Shown: positions 7,063 to 16,154 of the stretch, one piece after another
Numbering within the stretch: the first letter of the stretch is position 1
How the letters are laid out: every line of letters begins with the position of its first letter
Source: Lichenibacterium ramalinae
GTDB taxonomy: Bacteria; Pseudomonadota; Alphaproteobacteria; Rhizobiales; Beijerinckiaceae
Reading direction: 5' to 3'
NCBI RefSeq assembly: GCF_004137085.1
Contig: NZ_QYBC01000004.1
Location: forward strand, 124,001-188,000
DNA length: 64,000 bases
Made by a program: the position numbers and the translations under genes
The notes under the pieces: model-generated
Databases searched by the model: none
What the model saw: only the letters and a program-made list of their open reading frames with translations
What the model was told of the DNA's origin: nothing

Positions 7063-10000
7063 ATGAGCGGCGACACCCGCGTGACCGCTCCCGGTGCCAC
7101 CCGCGAGCCGCCCGCCCCCGCGGCGCCCATCAGCGGCGGAATCTCGGCCCCCTTCATCAGGCACCCGATCGCCACGACGCTGTTGATGCTGGCTGTGTTC
7201 TGCGTCGGCCTCGTCGCCTATCCGCTCCTGCCGGTCGCGCCGCTGCCTCAGGTCGACTTCCCGACCATCCAGGTGTCGGCGAGCCTGCCGGGCGGCAGCC
7301 CGGACACGATGGCCTCCTCCGTGGCGCAGCCGCTCGAGCGTCAGTTCGCCCAAATCCCCGGCGTGTCGCAGCTCACCTCGACGTCCTCGCTCGGCTCCTC
7401 CGCCATCACCATCCAGTTCGACCTCGACCGCAACATCGACGGCGCCGCCAACGACGTGCAGGCCGCCATCAACGCGGCCTCGGGGCAATTGCCCAAGAAC
7501 CTGCCGAGCCCGCCCACCTGGCGCAAGGTCAACCCGGCCGACTCGCCAATCATGCTGCTGTCGGCGACGTCCGACATCCTGCCGCTGACGGTTGTGGACG
7601 ACAACGCCGACACCAAGATCGCCCAGCAGATCAGCCAGATCGCCGGCGTCTCGCAGGTGTCCATCGGCGGCGAGCAGAAGCCGTCGATCCGGGTGCAGAT
7701 CGACCCCGCCAAGCTCGTCACCAAGGGGCTGTCGCTCGAGGACGTGCGTAACGTCCTGTCCGTCACCACCGTCAATTCCGCCAAGGGCAACATCGACGGC
7801 GCGCGCCAGTCCTTCACCATCTATGCCAACGACCAGCTGCTCGACGCCAAGAGCTGGGACAACACCATCGTCGCCTACCGCAACGGCGGTCCCGTGCGGA
7901 TCAGCGACATCGGCACGGCGGTGCCGGCGGCCGAGAACGCCAAGGAAGCGGCCTGGGCCAACGGCAAGCGCGGCGTCTTCCTCATCATCTTCAAGCAGCC
8001 CGGCGCGAACGTCATCGACATCGTCGACAAGATCAAGCACGAGCTGCCCCGCCTGCAGGCCTCCATCCCGGCCGGCATCCAGATCGGGATCCTGTCCGAC
8101 CGGACGACGACGATCCGCGCCTCCGTCGACGACGTGCAGTTCACGCTGGCCCTCACCATCGGGCTCGTCGTGATGGTGATCTTCGTGTTCCTGCGCAACA
8201 TGTGGGCCACGATCATCCCGTCCATCACGGTGCCGCTCGCGCTGCTCGGCGCGGTGGCGTTGATGTGGGTGGCGGGCTACAGCCTCGACAACCTGTCCCT
8301 GATGGCGCTCACCATCTCGGTCGGCTTCGTGGTCGACGATGCCATCGTCATGCTGGAGAACATCGAGCGCCACCTCGAGGAGGGCATGAAGCCCTTCGAC
8401 GCCGCCATGAAGGGCGCGGGCGAGATCGGCTTCACCATCCTGTCGATCTCCATCTCGCTCATCGCCGTGCTGATCCCGCTCCTGCTGATGAGCGGCATCG
8501 TGGGGCGGCTGTTCCGCGAGTTCTCCATCACGCTGGCCATGACGATCCTGGTTTCGGCCTTCGTGTCCCTGACCCTGACGCCCATGATGGCGGCCAAGTT
8601 CATGAAGGACCACAAGCACGCCAAGCACGGCCGGCTCTACATGCTGAGCGAGCGCTTGTTCGACGCCATGCTGAACGGCTACGCGCGGGGCCTCGACGTC
8701 TGCATCCGCTGGCGCTTCGCGACGCTGCTGGTGTTCTTCGCCACCGTCGGCCTCACCGTCTATCTCTTCGCCATCATCCCCAAGGGCTTCTTCCCGAGCC
8801 AGGACACGGGCCTCATCATCGGCCAGGCGGAAGGCTCGCAGGACATCTCCTTCGCCGAGATGTCGCGCAAGGTCGAGGACCTCGGCGCCATCGTGCGCAA
8901 GGACCCCGGCGTGTTCTCGGTGGCCATGGCCACGGGCGGCACGGGCGCCACCAACAACGCCCGCATCTACATCACCCTCAAGCCGCGGGAAGAGCGCGAC
9001 GCCTCTGCCCAGCAGATCATCGCCCGCCTGCGGCCGCAGATCGCCAAGGTCCAGGGCGCCGCCCTGTTCATGCAGGCCGCGCAGGACATCCGCGTCGGCG
9101 GCCGCTCGTCGCGCACCGAGTTCCAATATACGCTGCAGGACCCGAACTTCGACGAGCTCAACACCTGGTCGCCGCGGCTGCTCGCCAAGCTGAAGACCCT
9201 GCCGGAACTGCGCGACGTCGCCACCGACCAGCAGTCCGCCGGCACCACGCTGACGCTGACCATCGACCGCGACCAGGCGGCCCGCTACGGCATCTCGGCC
9301 CAGCTCGTCGACGACACGCTCTACGACGCCTTCGGCCAGCGCCAGGTGACGCAGTATTTCACCCAGGTGAACAGCTACCACGTCATCCTGGAGATCCTCC
9401 CGGAGCTGCAGGGCAAGGTCGATTCGCTGACCAAGCTCTACATCCACTCGCCCGTGACGGGCGGCGACGTGCCGCTTTCGGCCCTGGCACACTGGACCAC
9501 GGACCCCACGCAGCCGCTGTCGATCAGCCACCAGGGCCAGTTCCCGGCCGTCACCATCTCGTTCAACCTGGCGCCGGGCTCGGCGCTCAGCCAGGCCACC
9601 GCGGCCATCTCCCAGGCGCAGGCCGAGCTGAACCTGCCGGCCACGGTCCAGGGGACGTTCCAGGGCACCGCCCAGGCCTTCCAGCAGTCGCTGAGCACGG
9701 TGCCGCTGCTGATCGTGGCGGCACTGGTCGTGGTCTACATCATCCTCGGCATGCTCTACGAGAGCTTCATCCACCCGCTCACCATCCTGTCGACCCTGCC
9801 GTCGGCCGGCGTCGGGGCGCTGGCGATCCTCATGGCGGCGGGCTACGACTTCAGCCTCATCGCGCTGATCGGCGTCATCCTGCTCATCGGCATCGTCAAG
9901 AAGAACGGGATCATGATGGTCGACTTCGCCATCGTGGCGGAGCGCGACGAGGGCCTGCCGGCGGCCGAAGCGGTGCGCAAGGCGGCGCTGCTGCGCTTCC

Positions 10001-10287
10001 GGCCGATCCTGATGACCACGATGGCGGCGCTGCTCGGCGGCATCCCGCTGATGCTGGGCACCGGCACGGGCTCGGAGATCCGCCAGCCGCTCGGCTACGC
10101 CATGGTGGGTGGCCTCATCGTCAGCCAGGCGCTGACGCTGTTCACCACGCCGGTCATCTACATCTACCTCGACCGCCTGTCGGAATGGCTCGGCGGCGGT
10201 GGGCTGCACCATGCCGACGTGGCGGCCGGCGAGCCCGACCTCCTGCCGCGCGAGCGCCCGGTGCCGCATCGCGAGGCCGCCGAGTGA
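7063..10287 (+). CDS. RND multidrug efflux permease (MdtB/MdtC-like, AcrB family)
   Basis: A 1074-residue proton-driven exporter of the hydrophobe/amphiphile efflux family. It has the usual duplicated plan: 12 transmembrane helices and two large periplasmic loops after helices 1 and 7. The first helix follows the FIRHPIATTLLM motif, and LPQVDFPTIQV opens the porter domain. The proton-relay helix 4 reads VGFVVDDAIVMLENI, the sequence style of MdtB/MdtC. The ATG at 7063 is used, 2 bases after the adaptor gene. The same frame is open back to 5656, but that part runs across the adaptor gene and is a high-GC artefact. A long hairpin lies on the stop codon. Confidence 0.93.
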   Translation: MSGDTRVTAPGATREPPAPAAPISGGISAPFIRHPIATTLLMLAVFCVGLVAYPLLPVAPLPQVDFPTIQVSASLPGGSPDTMASSVAQPLERQFAQIPGVSQLTSTSSLGSSAITIQFDLDRNIDGAANDVQAAINAASGQLPKNLPSPPTWRKVNPADSPIMLLSATSDILPLTVVDDNADTKIAQQISQIAGVSQVSIGGEQKPSIRVQIDPAKLVTKGLSLEDVRNVLSVTTVNSAKGNIDGARQSFTIYANDQLLDAKSWDNTIVAYRNGGPVRISDIGTAVPAAENAKEAAWANGKRGVFLIIFKQPGANVIDIVDKIKHELPRLQASIPAGIQIGILSDRTTTIRASVDDVQFTLALTIGLVVMVIFVFLRNMWATIIPSITVPLALLGAVALMWVAGYSLDNLSLMALTISVGFVVDDAIVMLENIERHLEEGMKPFDAAMKGAGEIGFTILSISISLIAVLIPLLLMSGIVGRLFREFSITLAMTILVSAFVSLTLTPMMAAKFMKDHKHAKHGRLYMLSERLFDAMLNGYARGLDVCIRWRFATLLVFFATVGLTVYLFAIIPKGFFPSQDTGLIIGQAEGSQDISFAEMSRKVEDLGAIVRKDPGVFSVAMATGGTGATNNARIYITLKPREERDASAQQIIARLRPQIAKVQGAALFMQAAQDIRVGGRSSRTEFQYTLQDPNFDELNTWSPRLLAKLKTLPELRDVATDQQSAGTTLTLTIDRDQAARYGISAQLVDDTLYDAFGQRQVTQYFTQVNSYHVILEILPELQGKVDSLTKLYIHSPVTGGDVPLSALAHWTTDPTQPLSISHQGQFPAVTISFNLAPGSALSQATAAISQAQAELNLPATVQGTFQGTAQAFQQSLSTVPLLIVAALVVVYIILGMLYESFIHPLTILSTLPSAGVGALAILMAAGYDFSLIALIGVILLIGIVKKNGIMMVDFAIVAERDEGLPAAEAVRKAALLRFRPILMTTMAALLGGIPLMLGTGTGSEIRQPLGYAMVGGLIVSQALTLFTTPVIYIYLDRLSEWLGGGGLHHADVAAGEPDLLPRERPVPHREAAE

Positions 10288-10329
10288 CCCGCCCGCCCGG
10301 CGCGACGCCGCGCCGGGCGGGCGGGGTCA
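10285..10329. terminator. Long bidirectional hairpin built on two opposing stop codons
   Basis: Two nearly 20-base arms (10285-10304 and 10309-10329, one bulged G) surround an ACGC loop. The outer TGA of one arm is the stop codon of the RND permease. The outer TCA of the other is the complement of the stop codon of the convergent parA-like gene. It should fold in transcripts from either side and so separate the two convergent units. There is no T-run on either side. Confidence 0.7.
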
Positions 10330-10986
10330 CGCCGCCATCGGGGCCGACCGGCCCTGGAACCGGTCGCGGGCCATGCGGCGGCGGATCGACTCGCAGAGCT
10401 GCCTGATCTCCTCCGCGGCGGGCCCGTGAGGGTCGAGTTCCGTCGGCCCGAGGCCGCGCTGCATCGCGTCCTGAAACTCCACCCGGGCCGTGATGAGAGG
10501 CTGAAGCAGGCCGCCCATGGCGGCGAGCGCCGCGGCCCCCTCGCGGACGCGCCGGCTGCCCTGCAGGCTGGAACATTGGTTCAGCACGAAAGCGCAGTCC
10601 CGGCCGAGGGCGCGGACGCGCTGCCAGGTCGCCTCGCTCGACCAGATGTCGAAGATCGTCGGGCGGACCGGGATGACGATGAGGTCGGCCGCCAGCATGG
10701 CGGCTTCGGACGCCGCCGAAAGGCTGGCGGGCGTGTCGATGATGGCGAGCGTCACCCCGCGGTCGGCGAGGGAGCCGAGGACCTCGGTGAGCTGGCCCGG
10801 GCCGACCGCAGCCCCGGCCAGGCGACGGTCCGTCCGCCCCCTGGCCCAGGTGGCGAGGGACCGCTGCGGGTCCATGTCGACGAGGAAGACCGTCTCGCCC
10901 CGCGCCTGCATCTCGACGGCGAGGGACGCCGACAGCGTGCTCTTGCCGGAACCGCCCTTCTGGGTGACCAGGGCTATGGTGCGCAT
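10327..10986 (-). CDS. ParA/MinD-family ATPase (orphan)
   Basis: A 219-residue deviant-Walker ATPase. The N-terminus TIALVTQKGGSGKST carries the signature lysine of the ParA/MinD group. Then come VDMDPQ (Walker A') and IIDTPAS (Walker B). Members position plasmids, chromosomes or protein complexes by ATP-driven dimer cycling. No ParB or parS-like repeats are beside it, so it is more likely a chromosomal orphan that positions a protein complex, or a VirC1-like protein, than a plasmid partition gene. It lies 122 bases downstream of the nucleotide cyclase gene on the same strand. The start is an ATG with no clear competitor. Confidence 0.85.
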   Translation of the reverse strand: MRTIALVTQKGGSGKSTLSASLAVEMQARGETVFLVDMDPQRSLATWARGRTDRRLAGAAVGPGQLTEVLGSLADRGVTLAIIDTPASLSAASEAAMLAADLIVIPVRPTIFDIWSSEATWQRVRALGRDCAFVLNQCSSLQGSRRVREGAAALAAMGGLLQPLITARVEFQDAMQRGLGPTELDPHGPAAEEIRQLCESIRRRMARDRFQGRSAPMAA

Positions 10987-11108
10987 GACCGACCTCGCGA
11001 TCGCGGGAGCGGCACGGGGCCGCGATGCCGGACAGGATCGGCGAAGAGGTTGAGGGAAGTGTTAACCATGCGCGGCCCGGGACCGCCGGTCCGGCGCGTC
11101 GCGCGGGT

Positions 11109-12320
11109 TCAGGCGCGCTCGTCGAGCGTGAACAGTTCCTGCGCCCGGCCGACGCCGCGCAGCGCGTAGCGCCCGACCGAGACGATGTGGTGCCGCGCGG
11201 CATCCGGCGCGGCGGCGCGGAAGTCCGACGAGAGCAGGACGGAGCGGTCGGCGGAGCGGCACATGGCGGCGATGCGGCTCACCTCGTTCACGGCCGGGCC
11301 CACGACGGTGAAGTCGAGGCGGCTTTCCGAGCCGATGTTGCCGTAGAAGACCGTGCCGATGTGCAGGCCGAGGTAGACGGTGGTGACGGGGCGGCGCTCC
11401 GCCGCGCGCCGCAGGTTCAACTCCGCCAGCCGCCGCCTCAGGCCGGCTTCCGCCGCGAGGGCGCAGCGGCAGGCCTCGGCCCGGTCCTCGGCCTCGAAGA
11501 TCGCCAGGATGCCGTCGCCGATCAGCTTGAGCACGTCCCCGCCCGCCTCGTCGATCGCCGACACCACGGCTTCGGCATAGTCGTTGAGCAGCGGGATGAT
11601 CTCGCCCGGAGGCGCCGTGTCCGAGATGGCGGTGTAGCCCCGCAGGTCCGAGAACCACAGGACCGCCGTGATCTTGTCGGCGACGCCGCGCGAGATGCGG
11701 CCGCTGAGCACGCGCGCGCCCGCGTCGCGGCCGAGATACACCTCGACCAGCGTGCGGGCGATGCGGGCCAGCGAGGCGCTCTTCAGCGCCAGCGCCAGGA
11801 CGGGCAGGAGCTGGCGCAGCGCCGCCACGTCGCCGTCGGAGAAACCCGCGGCCTCGCGCGTCATCCAGTGCGAATAGACGCAGTCCATCTCGCCGAACGC
11901 GCCGTCCCGCGCGAAGGGCGTCACCAGCGCGAGGTAGTCGACGTGGCCGTCGCCGCGGAAGTCCTCGAGGTTGGGGAAGTCGCAGGGGTCGCCGTGGCCG
12001 AGGCGCCGCCGCAGGTCGCCGCAGCCGGTCTCGACGATGTGGTGGAAGATCGAGCGCCGCCAGGTTTCGGCGGCCTCGCCGACGTTCGTCCGCCCGTATT
12101 CGCCCATCGTGGTCTCGCCGACGCCGTCGTTGCGCCAGTGGAAGGCCCGGCCCTCGTAGACGGGGTGCAGCGTATCGACGAGCGTGAGGGCGCGCGAGAC
12201 CGGCAGGCCCACCTCCCCGAGACGGGAGCAGAACCCGTGCATCAGCTCGGTCTCGGAGGCGCCGGCCAGCCCGCGCTCGACGAGCCAGCCCGCGATGGCG
12301 GCGATTTCCCGGTCCTGCAT
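11109..12320 (-). CDS. Class III adenylate/guanylate cyclase with N-terminal sensor region
   Basis: A 403-residue soluble protein. Residues 1-180 form a sensor-like region of the kind often annotated GAF-like ahead of rhizobial cyclases. Residues 215-390 are a class III cyclase homology domain. The two metal-binding aspartates are present (D225 in FSDLRGYT, D269 in LIGDG), with K265 at the position that usually selects adenine. The FTVVGPAVNEVSRI motif follows. It should make cAMP (or cGMP) from the triphosphate. It has no membrane segments and is divergent from the DUF952 gene. The ligand of the N-terminal part is unknown. Confidence 0.88.
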   Translation of the reverse strand: MQDREIAAIAGWLVERGLAGASETELMHGFCSRLGEVGLPVSRALTLVDTLHPVYEGRAFHWRNDGVGETTMGEYGRTNVGEAAETWRRSIFHHIVETGCGDLRRRLGHGDPCDFPNLEDFRGDGHVDYLALVTPFARDGAFGEMDCVYSHWMTREAAGFSDGDVAALRQLLPVLALALKSASLARIARTLVEVYLGRDAGARVLSGRISRGVADKITAVLWFSDLRGYTAISDTAPPGEIIPLLNDYAEAVVSAIDEAGGDVLKLIGDGILAIFEAEDRAEACRCALAAEAGLRRRLAELNLRRAAERRPVTTVYLGLHIGTVFYGNIGSESRLDFTVVGPAVNEVSRIAAMCRSADRSVLLSSDFRAAAPDAARHHIVSVGRYALRGVGRAQELFTLDERA

Positions 12321-12394
12321 GGTTGGTCATCCTCGGGGCGCCCGCGCCGTGGTAGGACGCCTCAGGATCCCGTCGATAGTCTGGAGCAGGGCCC

Positions 12395-12751
12395 GTGACG
12401 AGCCTCATCTACAAGATCGTGCCCGCGGCGCTGTGGCGCGACGCCGAGGCCGCCGGCCTGTTCCGCGGCGCGCCCGTGGACGAGGCCGACGGGTTCATCC
12501 ACCTGTCCACCGCCGGGCAGGCGCGCGAGACGGCGGCCCGGCATTTCGCCGGCGTCGCCGACCTCGTGCTGGTCGCCGTCGCCGCCGAAGCGCTCGGGCC
12601 CGCGCTGCGCTGGGAACCCTCGCGGGGCGGCGCCCTGTTCCCGCACGTCTACGGGCCCCTCGCCCTCGCGGCCGTGCGGTGGGTCGTGCCGCTCCCGCTC
12701 GGGCCGGAGGGATCGCATGTCTTCCCGGAAGGCTTCGACGCCGCGGCGTGA
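12395..12751 (+). CDS. DUF952 family protein
   Basis: A 118-residue cytoplasmic protein that starts at GTG with GGAG about 10 bases upstream. The family hallmarks are YKIVP near the N-terminus, DGFIHLST (about residues 32-39) and FPHVYGPL (about 86-93). Function is unknown. The fold is thought to resemble ADP-ribosyltransferase-related or glutathione-S-transferase-adjacent small domains, but I would not assign an activity. It is convergent with the GlxA-type regulator, with 4 bases between stops, and divergent from the cyclase. Confidence 0.85.
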   Translation: MTSLIYKIVPAALWRDAEAAGLFRGAPVDEADGFIHLSTAGQARETAARHFAGVADLVLVAVAAEALGPALRWEPSRGGALFPHVYGPLALAAVRWVVPLPLGPEGSHVFPEGFDAAA

Positions 12752-12755
12752 CGCG

Positions 12756-13757
12756 TCACCCACCCCGCGCCCGGCGCATGTGGCTCGGCGACTCCCGGTG
12801 GAAGCGGTTCCAGACCCGGCGGAACTGGCGCGTCGAGGCGAAGCCGCAGCGGTCCGCCACCCCGTCCATCGGCAGCCGCGACGCGACGACGAGGTCCCTC
12901 GCCAGCGCCAGCCGCATCCGATTGACGTAATCGGTGACGCTCATGCCGGAATGGGCGTTGAACAGCCGCGACAGGTGGCGGGGGCTCGCATGGGCCAGGG
13001 TGGCCAACGCCTCGACCGACCAGTCCCGCGCGGGGTCGGCCGCCACGGCATCCTGGGCCCGGTGGATCGCGGGGTGGATGTGGTTGCGGCCTTCCAGCCA
13101 GGGAGACAGCTGCGGGTCGTCGCCGCCGCGGCGGAGGTAGACGACGAGGTAGCGGGCGACGGCGAGGGCCGTCGCGGGCCCGGCCTCGCGGCCGACGAGA
13201 TGCAGCATCAGGTCGATCCCCGCCGTGATGCCGGCGCTGGTCAGGCGCTCGCGGTCCTCCACGAAGAGGCGGTTCTCACGGATGCGGGCGCGGGGAGCGA
13301 TGCGGGCGAGTTCGGCCACGGTCCCGTGGTGGGTCGTGCAGTCGTGGTCGTCGAGCAGGCCGGCGCGGCCGCAGAGCAGGGCGCCGGAGCAGATGGACAG
13401 CAGGCGCAGGCCCGGGCGGATCGCGCGCGTGAGCCAGGCGACGATCTCGGCCTCGGCGCGCAGGTCGTCGTCCCGCGCGCCGTGGTCTTCACCGGAGGGC
13501 TGGTCCGTCGCGCCCGGCACCAGGACGAGGGCGCCGTCCGGCAGGGTGTCGGGGAGGGGCGCGATGCCGGCCAGCGACAGGCCGATGGAGCTCCCTCCGG
13601 ACCGGCAGGGGCCGACATAGCCGATGCGGAAGCGCACCCGCGTCTGGTCGAGGTTGGCCTTGCGCAGCACCTCCAGCGGCCCGGCGAGATCCAGAAGCAG
13701 CACGCGGGGCGGCACCACGACGACGACGGGGATCTCGCGCGCGGCGGCGTCGCTCAT
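12756..13757 (-). CDS. GlxA/FtrA-type AraC-family transcriptional regulator
   Basis: A 333-residue regulator. The N-terminal two thirds is a DJ-1/PfpI (class I glutamine amidotransferase-like) domain with LLDLAGPLEVLR near the start and the nucleophile elbow LLSICSGALL. The C-terminal 100 residues or so carry two AraC helix-turn-helix motifs (SPRHLSRLFNAHSG and ADRCGFASTRQFRRVWN). Family members control catabolic genes for amino-acid-like or choline-related compounds. The start at 13757 is chosen because its ATG overlaps the stop of the upstream cysteine hydrolase gene by 4 bases. Translational coupling suggests it regulates, or reports on, the hydrolase substrate. Confidence 0.9.
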   Translation of the reverse strand: MSDAAAREIPVVVVVPPRVLLLDLAGPLEVLRKANLDQTRVRFRIGYVGPCRSGGSSIGLSLAGIAPLPDTLPDGALVLVPGATDQPSGEDHGARDDDLRAEAEIVAWLTRAIRPGLRLLSICSGALLCGRAGLLDDHDCTTHHGTVAELARIAPRARIRENRLFVEDRERLTSAGITAGIDLMLHLVGREAGPATALAVARYLVVYLRRGGDDPQLSPWLEGRNHIHPAIHRAQDAVAADPARDWSVEALATLAHASPRHLSRLFNAHSGMSVTDYVNRMRLALARDLVVASRLPMDGVADRCGFASTRQFRRVWNRFHRESPSHMRRARGG

Positions 13758-14320
13758 GGGGCAGGCACGTCGGTCCACCCGGCGAGGGCGGCGTCGACCG
13801 TGACGATCCGGGCGAAGCGACCGGCCAGGACGAGTTCGGTCCGGGCCCGGATCTCGGCGGCGCTCCAGACGCGGCCGGCAGCGTCGGTCATGGGGAACGT
13901 CAAGGTCGCCTCGCCCACGTAGTCCACGGCATAGCCGAGGTCGGACGCATGGCGCGCCGTCGTCTCGCAGCATTGTTCGGTGCGGATGCCGGAGACGACG
14001 AGGCGGCGCATGCGGGACGCCGCCAACCAGTCTTCCAGCCCCGTCCCGACGAAGGCGCTGTGCCGGCGCTTGTGGACGACCGTGTCGGGGCGGATGCGGA
14101 GCGGCTCCAGCGCGACGACGAGCCCGGAGGCTTCCGAGAAGGCCCCCTCGTCCTCGACGTGGAAGACCTGGACGATCGGCATCCCCGCCCGCATCGCCCC
14201 GTCGATGAGGGCCTGTTGACGCGACAAGTAGGCAGGGAGATCGGCGTCGGAGAAATAGGGACGGTGGCGGAAGGATTCCTGGGCATCGATCACGAGGAGG
14301 GCGCAGTCGTTGGAGGCCAT
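13754..14320 (-). CDS. Isochorismatase-superfamily cysteine hydrolase
   Basis: A 188-residue single-domain hydrolase. The catalytic triad of the superfamily is visible: D12 in LLVIDAQESF, K84 in VVHKRRHSAF and C117 in TEQCCETTA. Members hydrolyse amides or vinyl ethers such as nicotinamide, N-carbamoylsarcosine or isochorismate; the substrate here is not identifiable. The gene is first in a two-gene unit and its stop overlaps the start of the GlxA-type regulator. A hydrolase paired with a GlxA regulator recurs in Proteobacteria, which points to a small catabolic or signalling module. Confidence 0.87.
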   Translation of the reverse strand: MASNDCALLVIDAQESFRHRPYFSDADLPAYLSRQQALIDGAMRAGMPIVQVFHVEDEGAFSEASGLVVALEPLRIRPDTVVHKRRHSAFVGTGLEDWLAASRMRRLVVSGIRTEQCCETTARHASDLGYAVDYVGEATLTFPMTDAAGRVWSAAEIRARTELVLAGRFARIVTVDAALAGWTDVPAP

Positions 14321-14672
14321 GTCAGGACACCGTTGTGGCGAGGGGCGATGACGCGATCCTAGGCCTGCCGGAAGGCGGCGAAAGGCCTGGGCCGGACCGC
14401 TGCCGGACAGATCGCGCCATGATCGGCCCGCCTCCGTCAGGACAAGCGCAGTCCCGCGGCCGGCCTCCGACGACGCCAGAACAGTTCGTTTACCGAGTCT
14501 CTCAAGCTGGATTTTAGCATAAAGATTCCGACGTCGGATAGGTTATCGAGTTTTAACGCGACATGGTCCGGAGAAAGAGCCGGTTTCATCTTGCGATTAC
14601 CATTTCGATTAGTGGGTCGTTGGCGAGGTCGTCGGCAGATTAGTGGTCAGATCCAGCCCTGACCGGAACACG
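14321..14672. other. AT-rich intergenic region upstream of the metalloprotease gene
   Basis: 352 bases without a convincing gene. From about 14475 to 14640 it is clearly less GC-rich than its surroundings (for example TTTTAGCATAAAGATT), as expected for a regulated promoter. It contains the 12-base palindrome at 14527-14538. Short open frames here have no protein-like features. Confidence 0.6.
14527..14538. promoter_or_regulatory. Candidate operator palindrome
   Basis: TCCGACGTCGGA is a perfect 12-base palindrome in the AT-rich region about 135 bases before the metalloprotease start. It is placed well for a regulator site, but no cognate regulator is known. Confidence 0.35.
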
Positions 14673-15857
14673 ATGATGGACATTCAGATCTCCTACGACG
14701 CCAGTACGACGTCTGCTCCGTCGTGGTTCAAGAGCGCCGTCGCCTATGTCGTGGCCCAGTACGACGCGCTGATCACCAACCCCATCTCGCTCACCATCGC
14801 GATGGGCTGGGGCGAGGAGAACGGCGCGGCCATCAAGGCCGGCACCCTGGCGCAGAACCAGTCCAGCGGGACCTATCTCAGCTACGCGGCCTTCACCGCC
14901 GCCCTCAAGAACAGCGCCACCACCGGCACCGACCAGGCCGCCTATGCGGCCCTGCCGGCGGCCGACCCGACGAACGGCGGCCAGTTCTACGTCCCCCTGG
15001 CCCTGCAGAAGGCGATCGGCACGCAGCCCGGTTCCACCCCCGGCACGGTCGACGGCTATGTCGGGCTCGACAGTTCCCGGCAATATACCTTCAGCCCCGG
15101 CGGACAGATCGCGGCCGGCACCTACGACGTGATCAGCGTCCTCGAACACGAGTTCTCCGAGGTCTTCGGCCGCGTCGGCTACCTCGGCGGCAGCACGCCG
15201 AACGTTTACGGGCCGGCGGACCTCTTCCGCTACACCGGTGCGGGCCAGCGCGACACCACGCCGGGCGCCGGCAGCTTCTCGGTCGACGGTCAGACCATGC
15301 TGCAGGCCTTCAACAACCCGCTCGGTGGGGGCGATGTGGCCGATTGGGCGTCGAGCGTCTACGGCGACACGTTCGGCGACACGACCGCGGGCCTGGCGAG
15401 CCACTTCTCGTCGACGGACTACGCCCTGCTCGACGTCCTCGGCTATTCCGTCAACGGCCAGGCCATGGCGGCCACGGCGACGAGCCTGTCGGCCGCGGCG
15501 GCCCCGGCGGCGGCTTCGGCGGACGGTGGGTCCGCCACCGCCACGGGTTCGTCTCCCCATCGCATCGTCGCGTCCTACGACGGCGAAGTCTCCGGCACCG
15601 GCAACGCCGACACCTTCGTGTTCCGCGCCCACCCCGGCCAGGCCTGGGTGCAGGACTTCCAGGCCCTGGGCGCCGACCACGACGTGCTGAGCTTCTCGAA
15701 GCAGAACTTCTCGTCGGTGGCCGACATCCTGCGCCACACGACCATGTCGGGCGGGGATGCCGTCGTCCACGTGTCGACGACCGAGAGCGTGGAGATCTTC
15801 GGCGTCACCAAGGCCCAGCTGCGCCAGAACATGAGCACCCTGTCGCTTCACGCCTGA
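14673..15857 (+). CDS. NF038122-type metalloprotease-like protein with shared C-terminal module
   Basis: A 394-residue protein, probably exported. The N-terminal 260 residues resemble the NF038122 metalloprotease family. The core motif EHEFSEVFGR is a variant of HExxH in which the third ligand position is glutamate, as in that family's HExSExxGR pattern. An Ala/Ser-rich linker (about 265-295) leads to an 85-residue C-terminal module (310-394) starting GNADTFVFRAHPG and ending LSLHA. The same module closes the convergent gene at 16155. There is no N-terminal signal peptide, so export by a type I system through the C-terminus is a reasonable inference. The ATG at 14673 (GGAA upstream) is preferred over the GTG at 14643. 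Confidence 0.75.
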   Translation: MMDIQISYDASTTSAPSWFKSAVAYVVAQYDALITNPISLTIAMGWGEENGAAIKAGTLAQNQSSGTYLSYAAFTAALKNSATTGTDQAAYAALPAADPTNGGQFYVPLALQKAIGTQPGSTPGTVDGYVGLDSSRQYTFSPGGQIAAGTYDVISVLEHEFSEVFGRVGYLGGSTPNVYGPADLFRYTGAGQRDTTPGAGSFSVDGQTMLQAFNNPLGGGDVADWASSVYGDTFGDTTAGLASHFSSTDYALLDVLGYSVNGQAMAATATSLSAAAAPAAASADGGSATATGSSPHRIVASYDGEVSGTGNADTFVFRAHPGQAWVQDFQALGADHDVLSFSKQNFSSVADILRHTTMSGGDAVVHVSTTESVEIFGVTKAQLRQNMSTLSLHA

Positions 15858-16154
15858 CGCCACCGGCCGGACAAGGCGCTGGCCGCGCCGGTCCGGGACG
15901 ACCACGCAATCCTGCTGCGCCGCCGCCGGGTCGTTTCCAACGGTTCCGGGCGGTTGGCAACCCGGCCGGGCGCACCGCCGCAGCACCGATGTCGGGACGA
16001 TGCCGGCGCGACGGGGCTCCGCCGGCAGTCCGGCCTTCGGCGCATTCGGTCCGACGTCCAATCGAGAGCGGTCTCGTTGCCTCGGGAAACGCCGAGGCGC
16101 CTCGGAGAAAGCCGATGCGGCTCTCGTCACGGACCCCGCGGCCCGCGCGCCGGC
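15858..16154. other. Gap between two convergent genes
   Basis: 297 bases between the stops of the metalloprotease-like and Ig-like genes. I see no gene and no strong terminator hairpin. It could carry both 3' untranslated regions. Confidence 0.4.

Noticed and set aside
6856-10269. Minus-strand frame of 1137 codons across the RND permease
   Set aside because: Composition is low complexity (Asp/His/Arg/Gly), without domains; shadow of the permease.
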